Below, piece by piece: positions 1-9,496 of a stretch of 64,000 bases of DNA. Source of the DNA: Azospirillum thiophilum (GTDB lineage Bacteria; Pseudomonadota; Alphaproteobacteria; Azospirillales; Azospirillaceae); NCBI RefSeq assembly GCF_001305595.1, contig NZ_CP012405.1, positions 1 through 64,000 of the forward strand. The letters run 5' to 3'. Numbering within the stretch: the stretch's first letter is position 1; the number at the start of each line of letters is the position of its first letter. Under the pieces are notes generated by a model. That model was not told the origin of the DNA and ran no database searches. It saw only the letters and a program-made list of their open reading frames with translations. The position numbers and the translations under genes were made by a program.

Positions 1-1077
1 GGCGGCCCGGATCATCTTCTGGACGACGTAGACCTCCTCGTTGGTGCAGCGCGACGAGGTGATGCCGCCGATGGAGCCCCGGCCATGTTTCGCCTGCACC
101 ACCTTCAGCCGCTCGGCGGCGTAGGCGATCGCCTCCTCCCACGACACTTCCTGCCACGGGTCGGTGATCCGCTCGCGCACCATCGGCTTCATGATGCGGT
201 CCTTGTGGGTGGCGTAGCCCCAGGCGAAGCGGCCCTTGACGCAGGAATGGCCCTCGTTGGCGCCGCCGTCCTTCCAGGGCGTCATGCGCACCACGGTCGT
301 GCCCTGCAGCTCGGCCTTGAAGGAGCAGCCGACACCGCAATAGGCGCAGGTGGTGATGACGCTGTGCTCGGGCTGGCCGTGCTCGATGATCGACTTCTCG
401 GTCAGGGTCGCGGTCGGGCAGGCCTGGACGCAGGCGCCGCAGGACACGCACTCGCTGTCCATGAAGTTTTCCTTGGCGCCCGGCGACACCGACGAGGCGA
501 AGCCGCGGCCGTCGATGGTCAGCGCGAAGGTGCCCTGGGTCTCCTGGCAGGCGCGGACGCAGCGCGAGCAGACGATGCATTTGGACGCATCGAAGGTGAA
601 GTAGGGGTTGCTCTCGTCCTTCGCGGCGGCCCGATGGTTGTCGCCGTCATAGCCGTAGCGCACGTTGCGCAGGCCGACCGCGCCGGCCATGTCCTGCAAC
701 TCGCAATCGCCGTTGGCGGCGCAGGTCAGGCAGTCCAGCGGGTGGTCGGAGATGTACAGCTCCATCACGCCGCGGCGCAGCTTCGCCAGCCGGTCGTTCT
801 GGGTGTGGACCTTCATGCCGGGGGCCACCGGCGTGGTGCAGGAGGCCGGGGTGCCGCGGCGCCCCTCGATCTCCACCATGCAGAGGCGGCAGGAGCCGAA
901 CGGCTCCAGGCTGTCGGTGGCGCAGAGCTTCGGCACGGTGATGCCGGCGTCCATCGCCGCGCGCATCACGGAGGTGCCTTCGGGAACGGTGATGCTGCGG
1001 CCGTCGATCTCCAGCGTCACCAGGGTCTCGGAGACGCGGGCGGGTGTGCCGAAGTCGGTCTCGTGGATGAGGGTCAT
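1..1077 (-). CDS. fdsA: NAD-dependent formate dehydrogenase, alpha (catalytic) subunit, partial
   Basis: Cytosolic molybdenum formate dehydrogenase subunit that oxidises formate to CO2 and feeds electrons to FdsB. The first 359 codons are visible; the rest, including most of the bis-MGD domain, lies beyond the left edge. Seen in order: an N-terminal [2Fe-2S] domain (Cys52, Cys63, Cys66, Cys80), a NuoG-type HxxxCxxCxxxxxC cluster (His112 to Cys125), two ferredoxin-type 4Fe-4S motifs (about 167-177 and 210-220), and the CAYCGVGC motif (244-251) that opens the molybdopterin domain. The ATG has an AGGAG upstream and follows the fdsB stop by 24 bases, so it is the last visible gene of fdsGBA. Any fdsC or fdsD would lie outside the window. 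Confidence 0.96.
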   Translation of the reverse strand, partial: MTLIHETDFGTPARVSETLVTLEIDGRSITVPEGTSVMRAAMDAGITVPKLCATDSLEPFGSCRLCMVEIEGRRGTPASCTTPVAPGMKVHTQNDRLAKLRRGVMELYISDHPLDCLTCAANGDCELQDMAGAVGLRNVRYGYDGDNHRAAAKDESNPYFTFDASKCIVCSRCVRACQETQGTFALTIDGRGFASSVSPGAKENFMDSECVSCGACVQACPTATLTEKSIIEHGQPEHSVITTCAYCGVGCSFKAELQGTTVVRMTPWKDGGANEGHSCVKGRFAWGYATHKDRIMKPMVRERITDPWQEVSWEEAIAYAAERLKVVQAKHGRGSIGGITSSRCTNEEVYVVQKMIRAA

Positions 1078-1101
1078 CTCGGGTGCTCCTGGGATCGCTG
1101 G

Positions 1102-2687
<1,586 letters not shown>

Positions 2688-2691
<4 letters not shown>

Positions 2692-3236
2692 TGCGCGTGC
2701 CCCTTCTGGCTGCCCTTGTGGGAATGGCTGAGGGTGCGGGGAATTTGCCGGTGCGCCTGCGGGTCGGCCCGCATCTCGGCCGCCAGCTCGTCGAAGCGGT
2801 CCGGCGACACCCGGCCATGCAGGTTCTCGTCGATCATGACTGCCGGCGACAGCGCGCAGTTGCCCAGGCAGAACACCTGTTCCAGCGTGAAGGCGCCGTC
2901 GGCGGTGGTGCCGTGGAAATCGACCTGGAGCCGCTTCTTGATGTGGTCGACCAGCGCGTTGGCGCCCATCGACTGGCAGGCCTCGGCCCGGCAGACCTTG
3001 AGGATGTGGCGGCCGGGCTTCTCGCGGCGGAATTCGTGATAGAAGGACACCACGCCATGCACGTCGGCGCGCGAGAGGTTCAGCTCCGTCGCCAGCAGGG
3101 GGATGGCCTCCTCGTCGATGTAGCCGAACTCTTCCTGCAGCGCGTGAAGGATCGGCAGCAGGGCGCCGCGCAGATGCCGATTGTCTGCGACAATCGTCAT
3201 GGCGCGCTCAGCGCTCCACGGTTGGCAAGCGTTCAC
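2688..3236 (-). CDS. fdsG: NAD-dependent formate dehydrogenase, gamma subunit
   Basis: NuoE-like thioredoxin-fold [2Fe-2S] subunit of the soluble formate dehydrogenase, 182 residues. The four cluster ligands are visible as CRAEAC (Cys82, Cys87) and CLGNC (Cys123, Cys127). A GTG start at 3236 is preferred because AAGGAGG lies 8 bases upstream; an in-frame ATG (residue 13, base 3200) is an alternative without a comparable ribosome-binding site. It is the first gene of fdsGBA and lies downstream of a LysR gene on the same strand, with a palindrome and a MITE in between. Confidence 0.95.
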
Positions 3237-3356
3237 GGGGTGTCCCTCCTTGCGATCGTCCGCGCCGCTCTTTGCGTCGGCGTCGTTCTGGCTTGGCTCT
3301 GTCGGTTCGTCCGGCCGTCAATCGTCGCCCGGCACCGTCAGAGTGACGGAGGATAC

Positions 3357-3407
3357 GGTATACCAGCAAATTGTATTTTCTGATGGGCTGATAGCTTTTG
3401 GCTATCA
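3357..3407. promoter_or_regulatory. Candidate LysR-type operator upstream of fdsG
   Basis: A locally AT-rich stretch in the 250 bases before fdsG carries a perfect inverted repeat, TGATAGC-N5-GCTATCA (3389-3407), which fits the interrupted dyad (T-N11-A) typical of LysR-type sites. A GGTATACC palindrome lies at 3357-3364. The adjacent LysR gene is the obvious candidate regulator. Regulation of fds operons by LysR proteins is known in other bacteria; here the link is inferred from position. Confidence 0.55.
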
Positions 3408-3442
3408 TGGTTGGGCGTCGACTGACGATGCCCCCACCCCGG

Positions 3443-3467
3443 CCCTCCCCCGCTGGGCGGGGGAGGG
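3443..3467. repeat. GC-rich palindromic intergenic repeat
   Basis: A perfect 11-bp inverted repeat, CCCTCCCCCGC with a 3-base loop, lies between fdsG and the MITE. Related C/G-rich palindromes occur at 19149-19251 and 62174-62290, so it looks like a member of a dispersed REP-like family. It could act as a hairpin terminator for the upstream LysR transcript. Confidence 0.6.
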
Positions 3468-3486
3468 GGAAAAACGCCGCCCTTAG

Positions 3487-3644
3487 CAGGGTGCGGAAAA
3501 ACCATTTTGCTGCTGCGGTCGGGTTCTTTCCGGCAATCTCGCGTCAAGACCTTGCAAGATACCACCAGTATCTTGCTTCGGCCTTTCCTAATCTTGCCGA
3601 AAATCCCCCTCCCTCGCGACGCAAAAGCCTTTTTCCGCACCCTG
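3487..3644 (+). mobile_element. 158-bp MITE, copy 1 (IS5-group-like ends)
   Basis: Short non-coding element bounded by inverted repeats that begin CAGGGTGCGGAAAAA; the terminal match extends to 24 bp with three mismatches. It is flanked by direct TTAG repeats (3483-3486 and 3645-3648), a 4-bp duplication fitting the YTAR target of the IS5 group. An internal hairpin (GCAAGATAC with its complement, 5-base loop) sits near the middle. An inverted copy that reads the same base for base lies at 55272-55429. No transposase is encoded, so it would need one supplied in trans. The right TSD contains the TAA stop of the adjacent LysR gene. Confidence 0.88.
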
Positions 3645-4595
3645 TTAGCGGATCGCCAGCCGCCAGGGAATCATCGCGTCGGCGACGCCGATGGCGACGC
3701 GCTGGGCGATGTCGGCATCCGCCGCGGCGACCGCCAGCGCCTTGGCCAGCGGCGGCGGCGGGTCGCGGTCGGCATAGGCAAGCCCGACGACATGGCTCAG
3801 CTCCGGGTCGACCAGCGGCAGCGCCACCAGCTCCGGCAGGGGCGGAACGAAGGTCAGCAGCTGGCCGGGGACGATGCTGGCGCAGGATCCGGCCCGCACG
3901 ATGGTATAGAGGGTGACGATGGAGTTGGTCTCCATCGCCGGCTCCACCGTCCGCCCGGTCATGCGGAAGGCCGTGTCGGCGATCCGGCGGTTCTGCATGT
4001 CGGAGGTCAGCAGGCAGAGCCGAAGGTCGGCCGCCTTCTCCCACGGCACCGCCTCCTGCGCGATCAGCGCGTCGGACAGGTCGGCGCGCCGGGCCAGCAG
4101 GTAATAGCGTTCCGAATAGAGCGGCAGGGTGCGGACGTTGTTCAGCGGCTCGTTGTCGAGATAGGTGATGGCGGCGTCCAGCTCGAACTCGTCGAGCCCG
4201 CGCTGGATCTCGCGCGAACTCAGCGAGGTGACGGTGGCGCGAATGTGCGGGAAGCGGGTGGTGAAGGGCGTCAGCACATGGGGAACCGCCGGCAGCGCCG
4301 TCGGGATGGCGCCCAACCGCAGATGGCCGGTGACACCCTGGGCCAGCGCCAGCAGCTCATGCCGCAGGCTGTCGCGCTCGCCGACGATGCGGCGGGCATA
4401 TTCCAGCACCTTCAGCCCTTCCGGGGTGAAGCCCTCGAACTTCTGGCCGCGCTCGACGATGGGGACCTGAAGCTCCTCCTCCAGCTGGCGGATCGCGTTG
4501 GACAGGGTCGGCTGCGAGACGTGGCAGCTCTCCGCCGCCCGGCCGAAATGCTTCTCGCGCGCCAGCGCCAGCAGATAGATGAATTTGCGGAACAT
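3645..4595 (-). CDS. LysR-family regulator, probably of the fds operon
   Basis: 316-residue LysR-type transcriptional regulator. An N-terminal winged HTH (about residues 1-60, with AAESCHVSQPTLSNAIRQLE as the helix-turn-helix) is followed by a periplasmic-binding-like effector domain. It lies directly upstream of fdsGBA on the same strand and faces the palindrome at 3389-3407, so control of formate dehydrogenase is likely, but this rests on context. Its TAA stop lies inside the target-site duplication of MITE copy 1, so the element starts 0 bases after the stop and the protein appears intact. Confidence 0.9.
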   Translation of the reverse strand: MFRKFIYLLALAREKHFGRAAESCHVSQPTLSNAIRQLEEELQVPIVERGQKFEGFTPEGLKVLEYARRIVGERDSLRHELLALAQGVTGHLRLGAIPTALPAVPHVLTPFTTRFPHIRATVTSLSSREIQRGLDEFELDAAITYLDNEPLNNVRTLPLYSERYYLLARRADLSDALIAQEAVPWEKAADLRLCLLTSDMQNRRIADTAFRMTGRTVEPAMETNSIVTLYTIVRAGSCASIVPGQLLTFVPPLPELVALPLVDPELSHVVGLAYADRDPPPPLAKALAVAAADADIAQRVAIGVADAMIPWRLAIR

Positions 4596-4621
4596 CGCCG
4601 GCCCCCCTCCCCGCCCGTCAG

Positions 4622-5515
4622 TCAGGCCGCCGGGTCGAACGGCGGCACCGGCAGGCCCGCCACCTCGACCGGCATGGCGAACAGGCCGCCCGATTGCGGA
4701 AACCGCTCCAGCTCGTCGGCCGGGCGGCCGGCGCTGGCGGTGGTCAGGTAGAGGGTGCGCAGGTCCGGCCCGCCGAAAGCCACCATGGTCGGGCAGCGGG
4801 CCGGCACCGGATGCTCGGACAGCAGCACGCCGTCGGGAGAGAAGCGCGCCACCCGCCCGCCCTCGTACAGCGCGGTCCAGTAGCAGCCCTCCGCGTCCAC
4901 CGCGGCGCCGTCGGGCCGGCCGCGGTCGTCGGCGGTGGGCTGGAGCCGGATGAACAGCTCGCCGTCAGAGATTTCGCCGGTGGCGGGGTCGTAGCGGTAG
5001 CGGCGCACGGTGAAGGTCGGGGTGTCGGCATGGTACAGCGTCCGCCCGTCCGGACTGAAGGCGAGGCCGTTGGAGGTCAGCAGCCCGCCGGCCAGCACCG
5101 CCAGCCCGCGATGGTCATAGCGGTAGAGATGCGCCTTGCCGCCCGCCTTCGGCTCGTCCAGCGTGCCGGCGAGATAGCGGCCGGCCGGATCGACCTTGCC
5201 GTCGTTGAAGCGGCTGGCCCCCTGGTCCTCGGGATTGGCGGCGAGGCAGGCGACCAACCCGCCCTCCCCGTCCAGCTGCCACAGGCCGGAGCGCAGCCCG
5301 GCGATGAAGCCGCCGCCCTTGCGCGGAGCGACGCAGCCGATCTCCTCCGGCAGCGGCAGGGCAAGGGTGGCGCCGGTCGCCGGATCGAAGCGGTTCAACG
5401 CCCGGCCCTTGATGTCGACCCAGTAGAGGGCCTGGTCGGCCGCCGACCAGACCGGCCCCTCCCCCAGCTTGGCACGGGCGTCGAGCACACAGGTAAAGGC
5501 GGGTCCGGCGGTCAT
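4622..5515 (-). CDS. SMP-30/gluconolactonase/LRE-family protein
   Basis: Predicted six-bladed beta-propeller lactonase that would hydrolyse a sugar or hydroxyacid lactone using a divalent metal. Expected metal-site elements are visible: the Glu of GEGPVW near the N terminus, the Asn of RFNDGK and the Asn/Asp pair around SNGLAFSPDG. The ATG at 5515 is preferred over an in-frame ATG at 5551 because GAGGA lies 8 bases upstream of it; this gives 297 residues. It sits between two LysR genes on the same strand and may serve the adjacent catabolic operon. Its substrate cannot be read from sequence. Confidence 0.85.
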   Translation of the reverse strand: MTAGPAFTCVLDARAKLGEGPVWSAADQALYWVDIKGRALNRFDPATGATLALPLPEEIGCVAPRKGGGFIAGLRSGLWQLDGEGGLVACLAANPEDQGASRFNDGKVDPAGRYLAGTLDEPKAGGKAHLYRYDHRGLAVLAGGLLTSNGLAFSPDGRTLYHADTPTFTVRRYRYDPATGEISDGELFIRLQPTADDRGRPDGAAVDAEGCYWTALYEGGRVARFSPDGVLLSEHPVPARCPTMVAFGGPDLRTLYLTTASAGRPADELERFPQSGGLFAMPVEVAGLPVPPFDPAA

Positions 5516-5635
5516 CGCTTGATCCTCGGTGTTCGAACGGAAACTCTCCAACGGACCGGCAGGGTCGGACAGATCGGCCGTCCGATCAACCCCGCAGGCG
5601 GGCAGGACCGGCGGAGGACCGGCGCAGCAGCGCCG

Positions 5636-6580
5636 TCAGCTGCCGCCGACCTCTCCCAGCGAGGCCAGATACTGCTCCTCCCACCGGCGGCCCGCTTCCA
5701 GCTCGCCGAACAGCCATTGGCGGAACAGCCGGATCTTCGGAAGGTCGGCGGTCGATTTCAACGTCACGAAGCCATGCCCCTGCGCCCGCAGCCCGTGGGT
5801 GGGGAAGGGGACGACGAGGCGGCCGGACTGAAGCTCCTGCCGGGCGAGCAGCAGGCTGTCCAGGCACACGCCCATCCCGTCCGCCGCGGCGCTGATCGCC
5901 ATGAAGGAACGGTCGAAGCGCAGGCCGCGCTCCATGTCCAGCTGCACGCCGCGCTGCCGCCGCGCCCAGTCGCGCCAGCCGAGGATGTTGACCTCCGAAT
6001 GGATCAGGATGTGGCGGCTGAGATCCCGGGGCTCGCGGATCGGGTTCAGGCCGTTCGCCAATGCCGGCGAACACATCGGCACGATGATGTCCTCCGGGAA
6101 CTGCTCCAGCACGCAGCCGGCGGGAGGCGGGCCGGGGTTGTAGCGGATGTCGACGTCCACCGCCCCGGCCGTCAGGTCGATGGGCGACACCGATGCCTGC
6201 AGGCGGATGTCGATGGCGGGATGCAGCGCCTTCACCCGGGTCAGCCGCGGCATCAGCCATTGGGTGGCGAAGCTGGGCATCGAGCGCACGGTGAGGATGG
6301 TGGTGCCGCTGCCGGTCGTGGTGACGTTGCGGGTGGCCGCCTCCATCCGGGCGAAGGCGCCGATGATCTCGTTGGCATAGGTCCGGCCGGCATCGGTCAG
6401 GGCGACCGACCTGTGAACCCGATGGAACAGCGGCAGGCCAAGCTGTTCCTCCAGAATTTTCACCTGATGGCTGATGGCCGAGGGCGTCAGGCCGAGATCC
6501 TCCGCCGCGGTCGCGAAGGAACCGAGCCGCGCCGCGGCTTCGAAGGCCTGCAAAGCCTTGATGGAGATCCGTTTCCGCAT
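5636..6580 (-). CDS. GcvA-like LysR-family regulator
   Basis: 314-residue LysR regulator of the GcvA type. It has an N-terminal HTH (residues about 5-62, including AAEDLGLTPSAISHQVK) and a C-terminal effector-binding domain. It is divergent from the SDR/transketolase/TRAP operon starting at 6789, with a 208-base shared control region containing palindromes. That is the usual arrangement for a LysR regulator of a divergent catabolic operon, so it is the likely regulator of 6789-16234. Confidence 0.9.
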   Translation of the reverse strand: MRKRISIKALQAFEAAARLGSFATAAEDLGLTPSAISHQVKILEEQLGLPLFHRVHRSVALTDAGRTYANEIIGAFARMEAATRNVTTTGSGTTILTVRSMPSFATQWLMPRLTRVKALHPAIDIRLQASVSPIDLTAGAVDVDIRYNPGPPPAGCVLEQFPEDIIVPMCSPALANGLNPIREPRDLSRHILIHSEVNILGWRDWARRQRGVQLDMERGLRFDRSFMAISAAADGMGVCLDSLLLARQELQSGRLVVPFPTHGLRAQGHGFVTLKSTADLPKIRLFRQWLFGELEAGRRWEEQYLASLGEVGGS

Positions 6581-6591
6581 CGCACCATTCA

Positions 6592-6642
6592 GATGAATTC
6601 AGTTCATCGATGAGCGATCTTATTCGTTTGTCGAATTCATCT
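6592..6642. promoter_or_regulatory. Divergent control region with LysR-like palindromes
   Basis: The region between the GcvA-like regulator and the SDR gene is AT-richer than its surroundings. It contains GATGAATTCAGTTCATC (6592-6608), an inverted repeat of GATGAA with a 5-base spacer. This overlaps the perfect palindrome TCATCGATGA (6604-6613), and a further GAATTCATC half-site lies about 25 bases on. These are plausible binding sites for the divergent regulator. No promoter hexamers could be fixed with confidence. Confidence 0.5.
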
Positions 6643-6788
6643 CAAGACCATAGGATCACATCAATCTTCGGCTGGGCGAATCATCCGCCAGCCCCACCGA
6701 AACCACCACAACCGAGCGAAACCGACGCTCCGCCGCGGCATGCCCAGCGTCGCCACGGCGGAGCCTGCTTCGACAAGAGGGAACGAGC

Positions 6789-7538
6789 ATGCTGCTGTCC
6801 AACAAGGTCTGCGTGATCACCGGCGCCGCGTCGCGCCGCGGGATCGGCAAGGCGACCGCGAGGCTTTTCGCGCTGCATGGCGGCCGCGCGATCATCCTGG
6901 ACCTCGACGGCGCCCAGGCCGCCGAAGCCGCCGCCGAACTGGGCGAGGCGCATCGCGGCTTCGCCTGCGACGTGACCGACCGCGACGCCTGCTTCGCCGC
7001 CGCGACCCGCGTGGTCGAGGAGTTCGGCCGCATCGACGTGCTGGTCAACAATGCCGGCATCACCCAGCCGCTGAAGTTCATGGACATCGGCCCGAAGAAC
7101 TACGAGGCGGTGACCGACGTCAGTCTGCGCGGCACGCTGTACATGAGCCAGGCGGTCGTCCCCCACATGCGCGAGCGCAAGGCGGGCTCCATCGTCTGCA
7201 TCTCGTCGGTCTCGGCGCAGCGCGGCGGCGGCATCTTCGGCGGCCCGCACTACAGCGCGGCAAAGGCCGGCGTGCTGGGCCTCGCCAAGGCGATGGCGCG
7301 CGAGCTGGGGCCGGACAATGTCCGGGTCAACTCCGTCACCCCCGGCCTGATCCAGACCGACATCACCGGCGGCAAGCTGACCGACGAGCTGCGCACGGAA
7401 ATCCTCAAGGGCATCCCGCTGAACCGGCTGGGCGACGCCGAGGATGTGGCCCGCTCCTGCCTGTTCCTGGCGTCGGAGCTGTCCTCCTACATCACCGGGG
7501 CCACGCTGGACGTCAACGGCGGCATGCTGATCCACTGA
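6789..7538 (+). CDS. SDR-family NAD(P)-dependent oxidoreductase
   Basis: 249-residue classical short-chain dehydrogenase. Seen: the nucleotide-binding glycine motif (TGAASRRGIG, residues 11-20), NNAG near 87, the catalytic Ser in ISSVSAQRG, and the Tyr-Lys pair in HYSAAKAG. It ends NGGMLIH, typical of the FabG-like group. It is the first gene of a plus-strand operon with a split transketolase and a TRAP transporter, so it probably oxidises or reduces a polyol, sugar or sugar-acid intermediate. The substrate is not identifiable. The next gene begins 7 bases after its stop. Confidence 0.93.
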   Translation: MLLSNKVCVITGAASRRGIGKATARLFALHGGRAIILDLDGAQAAEAAAELGEAHRGFACDVTDRDACFAAATRVVEEFGRIDVLVNNAGITQPLKFMDIGPKNYEAVTDVSLRGTLYMSQAVVPHMRERKAGSIVCISSVSAQRGGGIFGGPHYSAAKAGVLGLAKAMARELGPDNVRVNSVTPGLIQTDITGGKLTDELRTEILKGIPLNRLGDAEDVARSCLFLASELSSYITGATLDVNGGMLIH

Positions 7539-7545
7539 TCCCGAA

Positions 7546-8421
7546 ATGCTGGAGACACTCCCCGTGGACACCGCAACCGACACCACCCCGCTGGGGCACA
7601 ATGTGCCGCTCGCCGAACGCGCCTACCGCATCCGCCGCAACGCCCTGCTGATGGGCGAGGTGCAGGGCCAGGGCTATATCGGGCAAGCGCTGGACATCGC
7701 CGACGTGCTGGCCGTCTCCTATTTCCACGCCATGCGCTACCGGCCCGAGGACCCGCATTGGGAGGAACGCGACCGCTTCCTGCTGTCGAACGGCCATTAC
7801 GCCATCGCCCTCTACGCCGCGCTGATCGAGGCCGGAATCGTTCCGGCGGAAGAGCTGGAGACCTACGGAAGCGACGACAGCCGCCTGCCGATGTCGGGCA
7901 TGGCCAGCTACACGCCGGGCATGGAGATGTCGGGCGGTTCGCTCGGGCTGGGGCTCAGCATCGCGGTCGGGATCGGGCTGGGGCTGAAGCGCAAGGCATC
8001 GGCCAGCCGCGTCTACACCCTGTTCTCCGACGGCGAGCTGGACGAGGGGTCGGTGTGGGAAGCCATCATGTCGGCCGCCCATTACAAGCTCGACAACCTG
8101 ATCGCCATCGTCGACGTCAACAACCAGCAGGCCGACGGCCCGTCCACCCAGGTCATGGCGTTCGAGCCGCTGGTCGACAAGCTGGAGGCCTTCGGCTGGT
8201 TCGTCCAGCGGGTCGACGGCAACGACATGGACGCGGTGGTCGCAGCCTTCGATGCCGCCAAGTCCCACCCGGCCCAGAAGCCGCGGATGATCGTCTGCGA
8301 CACGAAGATGGGCAAGGGCGTGCCCTTCCTCGAAGCCCGCGAAAAGAACCACTTCATCCGCGTCGACGCGCACGAATGGCAGCTGGCGCTGGACGCGCTC
8401 GACGCCGGGAGGACCGCATGA
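7546..8421 (+). CDS. Transketolase, N-terminal (ThDP-binding) subunit
   Basis: 291-residue N-terminal half of a split transketolase. The thiamine-diphosphate/metal motif is visible as SDGELDEG followed about 25 residues later by VDVNNQQADG. It would work with the next gene product as a heteromeric enzyme transferring a ketol unit between a ketose and an aldose. The start codon gives MLETLPVD; a downstream GTG (7564) is possible. Split transketolases are common in catabolic operons, for example those for apulose phosphate or sulfo-sugars, but the gene set here does not match a single known pathway. Confidence 0.92.
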   Translation: MLETLPVDTATDTTPLGHNVPLAERAYRIRRNALLMGEVQGQGYIGQALDIADVLAVSYFHAMRYRPEDPHWEERDRFLLSNGHYAIALYAALIEAGIVPAEELETYGSDDSRLPMSGMASYTPGMEMSGGSLGLGLSIAVGIGLGLKRKASASRVYTLFSDGELDEGSVWEAIMSAAHYKLDNLIAIVDVNNQQADGPSTQVMAFEPLVDKLEAFGWFVQRVDGNDMDAVVAAFDAAKSHPAQKPRMIVCDTKMGKGVPFLEAREKNHFIRVDAHEWQLALDALDAGRTA

Positions 8422-9437
8422 GCACCACCACCGGCGCCACCGCCGCCGCCAATCCGGCCAAGCCGCGCCTGAAGACCTCGGCCATGATCGCCTCGATCGC
8501 GGCCGAGGGGCAGCGGACCAGGCCGGCCCCCTTCGGGCATGCGCTGGTCGAGCTGGCGAGGCAGCGGCCGGAGATCGTCGGCATGACCGCCGACCTCGGC
8601 AAATACACCGACCTGCACATCTTCGCCCAGGCCCATCCCGAGCGCTTCTATCAGATGGGCATGGCCGAGCAGCTGCTGATGGGGGCGGCGTCGGGCATGG
8701 CGCATGAGGGCATGATGCCCTTCGTCACCACCTACGCCGTCTTCGCCTCGCGCCGCGCCTATGATTTCGTCCACCAGACGATTGCGGAGGAGAACCGCAA
8801 CGTCAAGATCGCCTGCGCCCTGCCCGGCCTGACCTCCGGCTACGGGCCCAGCCATCAGGCGGCGGAGGATCTGGCGCTGATGCGCGCCATGCCGAACATG
8901 GTGGTGATCGACCCCTGCGACGCGCATGAGATCGAGCAGGTGGTGCCCGCCATGGCCGCCCACCAGGGCCCGGTCTACATGCGCCTGCTGCGCGGCAACG
9001 TCCCGCTGGTGCTCGACGAATACGACTACACATTCGAGCTCGGCAAGGCCAAGCTGCTGCGCGACGGCGCCGAGGTCCTGGTCATCTCGTCCGGCATCAT
9101 GACGATGCGGGCACTGGAGGTGGCGCAGCGGCTGGAGGCCGACAAGGTCGGCGTCGCGGTGCTCCACGTCCCCACCATCAAGCCGCTCGACACCGAGGCC
9201 ATCCTGCGCGAGGCCGGCCGGACCGGCCGCATGGTGGTGGTCGCCGAGAACCACACCGTCATCGGCGGGCTGGGCGAGGCGGTGGCGGGCACCCTGCTGC
9301 GCGGCGGCGTCACCCCGGTCTTCCGCCAGATCGGCCTGCCCGACGAGTTCCTGAAGGCCGGCGCCCTGCCGACCCTGCACGACCTCTACGGCATCTCCAC
9401 CGATGCCATGGCGGCCAGCATCAGGGGCTGGCTGTAG
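8418..9437 (+). CDS. Transketolase, C-terminal subunit
   Basis: 339-residue partner of the preceding gene, with pyrimidine-binding and C-terminal transketolase domains. The catalytic Glu that activates ThDP is in QMGMAEQLL (about residue 80). The ATG overlaps the stop of the N-terminal subunit by 4 bases (ATGA), so the two are translationally coupled and presumably made in equal amounts. The longer upstream-open reading frame is out of context because it would read through the N-terminal subunit gene. Confidence 0.93.
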   Translation: MSTTTGATAAANPAKPRLKTSAMIASIAAEGQRTRPAPFGHALVELARQRPEIVGMTADLGKYTDLHIFAQAHPERFYQMGMAEQLLMGAASGMAHEGMMPFVTTYAVFASRRAYDFVHQTIAEENRNVKIACALPGLTSGYGPSHQAAEDLALMRAMPNMVVIDPCDAHEIEQVVPAMAAHQGPVYMRLLRGNVPLVLDEYDYTFELGKAKLLRDGAEVLVISSGIMTMRALEVAQRLEADKVGVAVLHVPTIKPLDTEAILREAGRTGRMVVVAENHTVIGGLGEAVAGTLLRGGVTPVFRQIGLPDEFLKAGALPTLHDLYGISTDAMAASIRGWL

Positions 9438-9496
9438 GGCGACCCCCTGTCCGACCCGCTCGAACCAACAAACGTCCATATAGGGAGAGAGAACCG

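Noticed and set aside
3487..3644. Possible small RNA or coding ORF inside the MITE
   Set aside because: Both copies have TIRs and target duplications, which explains the sequence as a mobile element; the open frames through it are fortuitous.
4694..6613. 639-codon plus-strand open frame
   Set aside because: Antisense shadow of the SMP-30 and LysR genes; no recognisable protein features.
8082..9479. 465-codon minus-strand frame over the split transketolase
   Set aside because: Composition shadow of two coding genes.
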